Shown: positions 59,093 through 64,000 of the stretch, piece after piece
Layout: each line of letters opens with the position of its first letter
How positions within the stretch are numbered: position 1 is the first letter of the stretch
Assembly (NCBI RefSeq): GCF_000969445.1
Contig: NZ_JZEY01000054.1
Span: forward strand, 1,922,001 to 1,986,000
Reading direction: 5' to 3'
DNA: 64,000 nt
Origin: Devosia chinhatensis
GTDB lineage: Bacteria; Pseudomonadota; Alphaproteobacteria; Rhizobiales; Devosiaceae
The notes under the pieces: model-generated
What the model saw: only the letters and a program-made list of their open reading frames with translations
The model's database searches: none
Told to the model about the DNA's origin: nothing
Program-made: the position numbers and the translations under genes

Positions 59093-59880
59093 GCCGCCAC
59101 CCGCGCCGTTGCGATTTCTCCGTGCAGCCGTTGCACCATGTCGTTGAACTCTGGCTCATAGAGCAATTCGAGCTGGCGCGGACGCGCAAATGGCACGGAA
59201 TGTTCGGAGATGACCCTGCCGGGCCGCGCACTCATCACCACGACCTTATCGGCCAGAAACACGCTTTCCCGCAGATCGTGGGTCACGAGAACAATGGTGA
59301 CATCCTGGCTGGCATGGAGGTCCCGAATCACACACCAGAGCTCCTCGCGCGTGAACGCGTCGAGCGCGCCGAAGGGTTCGTCCAGCATCAGCAGCTCGGG
59401 TTCATGGATCAGCGCACGGCAAAGATTGGCGCGCTGCTGCATTCCGCCTGACAATTGCCAGGGAAATTTGCTGCCAAACCCCTTGAGGCCAACCGTTTCG
59501 AGCAGTTTCTCCGCCTTGGCCACATACTCAGCCTTGTGCTTGCGCAAGCGATGGCGGTGTCTTTCGACGATTTCGAGGGGGAGCAGGATATTTTCGAGCG
59601 TCGTGCGCCAGGGCAACATGGTGGGGTTCTGGAAGGCCATGCCGACGATGGAGACAGGCTTGGTTACCTGCTGGTTAGCGACGATCACCGCGCCGGATTG
59701 GGGAATTTGCAGGCCGGTGGTGAGCTTCATTAGCGTGGACTTGCCGCACCCCGATGGCCCGACAACGGCGACAAACTCACCGCGATTGATCTTGAGGTCC
59801 AGCCCGCTTACCGCCAGCGTGCCGTCCGGTCCGCCATAGCGCATGTCGACATTTTCGATGGAAACCAGTGGAGCAGTCAT
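59089..59880 (-). CDS. ABC transporter ATPase (SsuB/TauB type)
   Basis: 263 residues from ATG 59880 (GGAG upstream); a further 26 codons upstream are open but not family-like. Walker A GPSGCGKSTLMKL, Q-loop VGMAFQNPTMLPWRT, signature LSGGMQQRANLCRAL, Walker B LLMLDEPFGALDAFTREEL and the switch His in VTHDLRESV are all intact. It couples ATP hydrolysis to the adjacent permease. Confidence 0.95.
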   Translation of the reverse strand: MTAPLVSIENVDMRYGGPDGTLAVSGLDLKINRGEFVAVVGPSGCGKSTLMKLTTGLQIPQSGAVIVANQQVTKPVSIVGMAFQNPTMLPWRTTLENILLPLEIVERHRHRLRKHKAEYVAKAEKLLETVGLKGFGSKFPWQLSGGMQQRANLCRALIHEPELLMLDEPFGALDAFTREELWCVIRDLHASQDVTIVLVTHDLRESVFLADKVVVMSARPGRVISEHSVPFARPRQLELLYEPEFNDMVQRLHGEIATARVAA

Positions 59881-59960
59881 CAGGAACTCCAGATAATTCG
59901 GCGGAGAACCCGCCCCGATCCGCTCCCGTTCCCTCGGTATGAACGGATCGGGGCACAAAG

Positions 59961-59984
59961 CCCGGGCGCCCTTTATCGCCCGAG
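59961..59984 (-). terminator. Possible attenuator between binding-protein and ATPase genes
   Basis: Minus-strand 8-bp stem (CTCGGGCG with CGCCCGGG, one G-U pair), 8-base loop and CTTTG after it, in the 147-base gap after the binding-protein gene. Such hairpins often keep binding protein above permease levels. The T-run is weak. Confidence 0.45.
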
Positions 59985-60027
59985 CCGGGTTATCGAACGC
60001 ATCCCCGGAAGGGACGCGGATCTGCGA

Positions 60028-61059
60028 TCACGGCAGCATACGCTCTGCGGCCGGCGGCAGATATTGAGCGTCGAACACATCGTCTGCCGTCACATTGCCC
60101 TTGAGGCCCATGGACAGCTTCAGCGTCTCGATCGAGGCCGCGAGCCGTTCGGGGTCGACATCGCCGAAGCCGTTCTCGACGACATAGGGCGTGCGGATGT
60201 TCATATCGTTCGCCATGGTGAGGCGTGCGGTCTCGGTGTCGATATTGAGCGTCTCGTTGCGCGCCAGGACAGCGGCCGCGCCGGCAGCCGGATCGGCAAC
60301 GGCGTCTGCAAAGCCCTTGGCCAATGCACGCAGCACGCCCTGGACCGCATCTGGGTTTTCTTCGGCAAAGGTCTCGTTGACCATCACGGCATTGCCGTAG
60401 AGGTTCAGCCCATGATCGGCGAAGAGGATGGTGGAGATATCCTCGTCTGGAACACCATTGGCCTTGAGGTTGAGGATAACCGAAAAGGCGAAGCCGAAGA
60501 CGCCGTCAACGTCACCGGAAGCCAGCATCGGTTCGCGCACCGGAAAACCGATGGATTCGAGCGTGATATCGGAGGTGTCGATCCCTGCTGCTTCAACGAA
60601 GGCCGGCCATTGGGCAAATGCACCATCCGGAGGCGGCGCGCCCAGTTTCTTGCCTTCCAGCGATTTCGGGTCGTCCGTAATGCCTTGAGATTTGCGGCCG
60701 ATGACCGAGAAGACGGGCTTGTCATAGACCATCATCACCGCCTCGATGGGCTGGGATGGATCTTCGTCGAGGAACTTGATCAGCGAATTGATGTCGCCGA
60801 AGCCCATCTGGTAGGCGCCCGTCGCCACGCGCGGAATAACCTCCACCGAGCCATTGCCGATATCAAAGGTGACGTTCAGCCCTTCCTCGGCAAAGTAACC
60901 GTTATCCTGCGCCAGTAGGAAGCCGGCTGCCGGACCTTCGAACCTCCAGTCCAGGGTAAACTTGATGTCCGTAGCCTGCGCAAAGGCCGGCAGCGACATG
61001 CCCGAAAGCAGCAAAGCCGCGCCAAACGCGGTCCAGGTGAGGTGGCGGCGAGAAAGCAT
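60028..61059 (-). CDS. ABC transporter substrate-binding protein, NMT1/SsuA-like
   Basis: 343 residues from ATG 61059; a TTG 15 bases upstream is also in frame. The signal starts with a RR pair (LSRRHLTWTAF) and ends PAFAQ, so Tat or Sec export to the periplasm is possible. Mature part: DIKFTLDWRFEGPAAGFLLAQ, YFAEEGLNVTFDIGNGS, VATGAYQMGFGDINSL, typical of the NMT1/THI5-like group. First gene of the transporter operon, 131 bases after an Lrp-family regulator on the same strand. The ligand is not known; thiamine-precursor and sulfonate importers share this fold. Confidence 0.93.
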   Translation of the reverse strand: MLSRRHLTWTAFGAALLLSGMSLPAFAQATDIKFTLDWRFEGPAAGFLLAQDNGYFAEEGLNVTFDIGNGSVEVIPRVATGAYQMGFGDINSLIKFLDEDPSQPIEAVMMVYDKPVFSVIGRKSQGITDDPKSLEGKKLGAPPPDGAFAQWPAFVEAAGIDTSDITLESIGFPVREPMLASGDVDGVFGFAFSVILNLKANGVPDEDISTILFADHGLNLYGNAVMVNETFAEENPDAVQGVLRALAKGFADAVADPAAGAAAVLARNETLNIDTETARLTMANDMNIRTPYVVENGFGDVDPERLAASIETLKLSMGLKGNVTADDVFDAQYLPPAAERMLP

Positions 61060-61190
61060 AGATGACGTCCCCAATAAATCTGGAGCAAATCAAACCCAGC
61101 TTCTTTTCAGGTGCAAGCAAATTTTGTCTATAATGTCATCAAAAAACACAGATGCCCAATCAATGAGCATCCTGCTGCCCCGTGCGGCAC

Positions 61191-61655
61191 CTAGAGGGGC
61201 AAACCCGTGCGCGCCTTGACGGTTCTGATGCTGAGGTTGGAATGAATGCGAGCCACGCCGGGCAGTTGTGCGCTCAGCCTCCGATGAAGCCGCTCGAAAT
61301 CCTCGTGGTCGCGGCAAACCACGCGCAGGATGTAATCGGATTGGCCGGCCATCAGGTGACATTCGAGCACTTCAGGAATTTCGGCGACCGCCAGTTCGAA
61401 TGCCTCCAGGACACCCTCGCTCTGACTGGTCAGCCCCACCTCGATGAAGAACTGCATCGTGTAGCCGAGGCGGCTGGCATCGAGCTTTGCGACGTAGCTA
61501 GAAATGAACCCTGCATCTTCCAGCGCCCTGATACGGCGATGGCAGGCAGATGCCGACAATCCGACCGCATCCCCCAGCACCTGCACGCTGCGTCGAGAGT
61601 CCAGCTGCAATTCTCGGAGCAACTTTCGATCGATCAGGTCAATTTGCAGGCTCAT
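61191..61655 (-). CDS. Lrp/AsnC-family transcriptional regulator
   Basis: 154 residues. N-terminal HTH (DRKLLRELQLDSRRSVQVLGDAVGLSASACHRRIRALEDAG) and a RAM/ASNC effector domain (SDYILRVVCRDHEDFERLHRRL). The domain usually binds an amino acid. It lies upstream of the ABC transporter on the same strand, so it may control it; a 20-bp inverted repeat precedes its own start and may be an autoregulatory site. Confidence 0.93.
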   Translation of the reverse strand: MSLQIDLIDRKLLRELQLDSRRSVQVLGDAVGLSASACHRRIRALEDAGFISSYVAKLDASRLGYTMQFFIEVGLTSQSEGVLEAFELAVAEIPEVLECHLMAGQSDYILRVVCRDHEDFERLHRRLSAQLPGVARIHSNLSIRTVKARTGLPL

Positions 61656-61674
61656 CGCTCATCGCCCCGGAAGG

Positions 61675-61694
61675 ATTCGGATATTTCACCGAAT
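61675..61694. promoter_or_regulatory. Inverted repeat upstream of the Lrp-family gene
   Basis: ATTCGG-ATATTTCA-CCGAAT, 20 to 39 bases before the start codon. Two 6-base arms with an AT-rich centre fit the general look of Lrp operators. It is also downstream of the Gly-Asn gene, but no T-run follows, so a terminator is less likely. Confidence 0.4.
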
Positions 61695-61735
61695 TGACCG
61701 GGACGACGCTCAATGTGCAAGCGGTGGACGAATAT

Positions 61736-62521
61736 TTAGTAGACGAAGACCGTTAGTTGGCCACCGCGACGCTCGACGGCGAAAACCCGGTCTGCGTCAT
61801 AGGAGGAACGGCGCAGCGAGGCGGCCAGCAGATCGTCGCCGGCAATCGCCGAACGCAGGGCCGGCCCCAGATTAGTGCTGCTCAGCGCCGCAGCCAGCCA
61901 GGAGCGTTGCTCGGGGCAGATCGAGACCGGACGGATCTGCACATTGCTGGCACGCGACCACGATCCATCAAGCCGGGTAGAACCCAGCAGCCGCTCGAGC
62001 TCTCGGTTGGACAGGCCGACACAGGCTGCGCCACCCGAACCCGTATTGGCCACACCGACCCCACCATTGCCGTTTCCGGGACCATTCCCGCTGCCATTAC
62101 CGGGACCATTCCCGTTTCCGGGGCCATTGCCATTTCCGTTCCCCGGACCATTGCCGTTGCCGTTGCCGGGATTGCCGATACCCACCCCAACATCGACAAG
62201 GCTGTCACCGCCGACACCAACACCCACCCGGGCGTTGTTGTTGAGCAGCCGCACATCGGCATCGACAAGGCCGGACGACCCACCCGAGCCCACCGTTGCC
62301 GAACCGAGATTGCCATTGCCGATATTTGCATCGAGGACTTGATTGTCGCCACCAAGACCCAGGTTGACGAGGCCCGACGTGCCCGCATCTCCGGACCCGA
62401 TCGTAACCAGCGCCTTGTCATCCTGACCGCCGATAATCCCGAGAAGTGACTGCGCCGAAGCGGGAGTCAACGTGGCTGCCACGAGAGCGGCAGAAAGCAC
62501 TGTTGTAGTAAAAAGCTTCAT
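61736..62521 (-). CDS. Secreted Gly-Asn repeat protein
   Basis: 261 residues from ATG 62521 (AAAGGAGA upstream). Signal peptide (residues 1-23, ending TPASAQ). Residues 24-115 contain degenerate Gly/Asp/Asn/Val motifs (SGLVNLGLGGDN, DANIGNGNLGSATVGSGG). Residues 116-153 are an almost pure GNGP/GNGN repeat. The C-terminal 95 residues form a compact domain with two Cys (ACVGLSN and SICPEQ) and LSNRELERLLGSTR, found in exported proteins of Hyphomicrobiales as far as I recall. Likely a cell-surface or extracellular protein; function unknown. Its promoter lies in the AT-rich 62522-62707 segment. Confidence 0.8.
   Translation of the reverse strand: MKLFTTTVLSAALVAATLTPASAQSLLGIIGGQDDKALVTIGSGDAGTSGLVNLGLGGDNQVLDANIGNGNLGSATVGSGGSSGLVDADVRLLNNNARVGVGVGGDSLVDVGVGIGNPGNGNGNGPGNGNGNGPGNGNGPGNGSGNGPGNGNGGVGVANTGSGGAACVGLSNRELERLLGSTRLDGSWSRASNVQIRPVSICPEQRSWLAAALSSTNLGPALRSAIAGDDLLAASLRRSSYDADRVFAVERRGGQLTVFVY
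62063..62176 (-). repeat. Coding Gly-Asn repeat tract
   Basis: About 38 codons alternating Gly with Asn, Pro or Ser. The DNA is a series of 6-base units such as CCATTG, CCGTTT and CCGGGA on the plus strand; they vary at third positions, so the amino-acid pattern is kept by selection rather than being a recent expansion. Confidence 0.8.
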
Positions 62522-62996
62522 GATCCATCTCCTTTCGTGCGACACGGCGTCGCATAAAAATTACGAGGAAGAGTTGGATTCGTTCCGACCAGTAAGATCA
62601 CAATATATGTGAGCCATGTGATTCAGCTCCAAATCATTGATTCTGAATATATGTCAGTTTTTAATCTATATTTACTTAAGCTGCCGAACTTATCTATGTT
62701 TCAGGGCAAAAAAATAGGGTGCGAAACCGAAGTTTCGCACCCCTTCGGGGAGCCGGAGAAGGAGCGTCAACCTCCCCCTGCGTCCGCCGTTCGGATGATG
62801 GAGGCTCTATTGGCTTTCCACCATGTCTGGCCCGGATCGTTCATCCGGTTCGCCAGCAAAACGGCAGAGCGCCGGACTTGTTCCCGACAAATCCCGGTTC
62901 GCAAATTTTGTGATCGCCACCAGCATTTAGACCGCTTGCGAGCGCTTGGCAGCAACAGCCAAGCCTTCACATGAGATAAGCGGCCCCGCCTTAAGG
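62522..62996. other. Long AT-rich intergenic region
   Basis: 475 bases without a convincing protein gene. The left half, 62560-62710, is far richer in A and T than the window average and has short inverted repeats (ATTCAG...CTGAAT; TCACA-ATATA-TGTGA near 62596). A strong minus-strand terminator lies at 62708-62742. Between it and the response-regulator stop (62997) about 255 bases remain that could be a 3' untranslated region or a small RNA. Confidence 0.6.
62708..62742 (-). terminator. Strong intrinsic terminator with UUCG loop
   Basis: Minus-strand reading: an 11-bp perfect stem (GGGTGCGAAAC with GTTTCGCACCC), a TTCG tetraloop and then TATTTTTTT. The nearest gene it can serve on this strand is the response regulator that ends 255 bases upstream. 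Confidence 0.9.
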
Positions 62997-63923
62997 CTAG
63001 GCGTCGAACGCGGATTGGAGCGCCTGAATCGCCTTGATCGCTGCGGAGGCCCGGTTTTCTACACCCAGCTTGGAATAGACTTGTTCAAGATGCTTGTTCA
63101 CAGTCCGTGGGCTGAGGCCAAGTATATCGCCGATATCGCGGTTCGATTTGCCGCGCGAGATCCAGAGAAGAACTTCGCTCTCGCGTTGCGTCAAGCCGAA
63201 GGCCTGACGCAGGCCAGGTACCTGACCTTCTTGTTGCAACGCACCCAGACGAAACAGATGTTCGTCCCCGGCAACGGTGCCGAGAAAGGAGAATTGAAGC
63301 CCCGGTCCATTGGCGGTCATCTCGAAGCTGGCGCCGACCGGCACCGGAGGTCCCGATTGTGCCAGCCACGTCACGAAGGCGTGGGACATGGCATTCTGCA
63401 GATTGGAATCCATGCCGGACCGCTCAAGCAGCCGGTTCGCCTGGGGCGTCGACCACAGGACTGTCCCGTCGGCCGCGAAGGCAACCAGGTGGCGCCCGGC
63501 CGCATCGAGCGCGATGCGCGCGCTCTGCGCCCGCCTTGCATTGGCAAGATGCACTCGAATGCGCGCCCGCAGTTCATCGAGATTGATCGGCTTGGACAGG
63601 TAGTCCACCCCACCGCTCTCGAGAGCATGGACGATATGCTCGGTTTCGGTCAGCCCGGTCATGAAGATGATCGGGACATGGGTGAGCTGTGGCATTGCAT
63701 TCATGCGGCGGCTGGTCTCGAACCCATCCAGCCCGGGCATGATCGCATCCATGAGCACGATATCGGGCGTAACGCGCTGCACAATATTGATGGCAGCTTC
63801 GCCCGACCTGGCGACAAGCACCGTAACGCCCGCATCTTCAAGAGCCGAGGTGAGAAAGCCAAGCGATTCGGGAGAATCGTCGACGAGTAGGACGATATCC
63901 TGCTCTTGCTCAATTCTGCTCAT
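62997..63923 (-). CDS. LuxR-type response regulator
   Basis: 308 residues. N-terminal receiver (residues 10-125) with phospho-Asp 59 in VLMDAIMPGLDG, Thr in MTGLTE and Lys in LSKPIN; a middle PAS-like region (about 135-235, LVAFAADGTVLWST); and a C-terminal LuxR HTH (LTQRESEVLLWISRGKSNRDI, then LSPRTVNKHLEQVYSKLG). The PAS-like insert between receiver and HTH is unusual. The gene overlaps the 3' end of an upstream gene by 14 bases, presumably its kinase. Confidence 0.92.
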   Translation of the reverse strand: MSRIEQEQDIVLLVDDSPESLGFLTSALEDAGVTVLVARSGEAAINIVQRVTPDIVLMDAIMPGLDGFETSRRMNAMPQLTHVPIIFMTGLTETEHIVHALESGGVDYLSKPINLDELRARIRVHLANARRAQSARIALDAAGRHLVAFAADGTVLWSTPQANRLLERSGMDSNLQNAMSHAFVTWLAQSGPPVPVGASFEMTANGPGLQFSFLGTVAGDEHLFRLGALQQEGQVPGLRQAFGLTQRESEVLLWISRGKSNRDIGDILGLSPRTVNKHLEQVYSKLGVENRASAAIKAIQALQSAFDA

Positions 63924-64000
63924 GGCTTACGCGCTCCAGCGTCTCGGCATAGGCTTCGAAGTCGAATTGGTCCAGATGGCGGCGCAGAATATCCACGAAT
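63910..64000 (-). CDS. C-terminal end of the upstream partner gene (partial, probably a kinase)
   Basis: The frame enters from the right edge and stops at TGA 63912-63910, giving FVDILRRHLDQFDFEAYAET and then LERVSHEQN. It overlaps the regulator start by 14 bases, so it is the preceding gene of the same operon. A sensor or hybrid histidine kinase is expected from context, but no kinase motif falls inside these 29 residues. Confidence 0.55.
   Translation of the reverse strand, partial: FVDILRRHLDQFDFEAYAETLERVSHEQN

Noticed and set aside
62767..62970. 67-codon minus-strand frame between the terminator and the response regulator
   Set aside because: Composition is rich in Arg, Trp and Ser without a ribosome site or recognisable domain; treated as untranslated.

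Overview
The window is a GC-rich chromosomal segment of an alphaproteobacterium, most likely Hyphomicrobiales and close to the Devosiaceae. The signs are a division and cell-wall (dcw) cluster followed by lpxC, bamD, recN and ligA; HWE/HisKA_2-type sensor kinases; a CtrA-like half-site cluster at ftsZ; an ArsR-methyltransferase fusion before metF; DUF2336 and DUF6969-like proteins; and carboxyspermidine-type polyamine genes. The genus is inferred, not proven.

Positions 1-26.5 kb lie almost wholly on the minus strand. Transcription order is rsmH-ftsL-ftsI-murE-murF-mraY, then an interruption, then ftsW-murG-murC-ddlB-ftsQ-ftsA-ftsZ, followed by lpxC, bamD, recN, ligA, a frameshifted putative lipoprotein and a small secreted protein. 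The usual mraZ, murD and murB are absent. The murD position is occupied by an ECF sigma / anti-sigma pair on the opposite strand plus a divergent DUF4394 gene that ends in a strong terminator just before ftsW. ftsZ and bamD also have clear intrinsic terminators, and the ftsA-ftsZ gap carries CtrA-like half-sites.

Positions 26.5-39 kb hold a three-gene signalling operon (CHASE3 kinase, stand-alone receiver, receiver-HWE kinase fusion), the carboxyspermidine dehydrogenase/decarboxylase pair, the RNase P RNA gene (rnpB), a TerB/DnaJ protein, a proline-rich membrane-anchored protein, metF with its ArsR-methyltransferase regulator and a perfect palindromic operator, an MscS channel and a DUF2336 protein.

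Positions 39-50.5 kb hold katG and divergent oxyR with a shared dyad, rarD (whose 3' end overlaps oxyR by 93 bp), a host-attachment family protein, an acid-tailed hydrolase, a PAS-HWE kinase with receiver, and a sulfur-related gene set: exported rhodanese, YeeE/TsuA-type transporter, a small exported protein with four PCAA repeats, and a His-rich DUF6969-like protein. The last three genes overlap end to end, and this set is the best candidate for an undescribed system.

Positions 50.5-64 kb hold ettA, an active/inactive M16 peptidase pair, a YdeP-type molybdoenzyme with fdhD, an NMT1/SsuA-like ABC transporter with an Lrp-family regulator, a Gly-Asn repeat secreted protein, and a LuxR-type response regulator whose partner gene runs off the right edge. 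No tRNA, CRISPR array, insertion sequence or prophage was seen.
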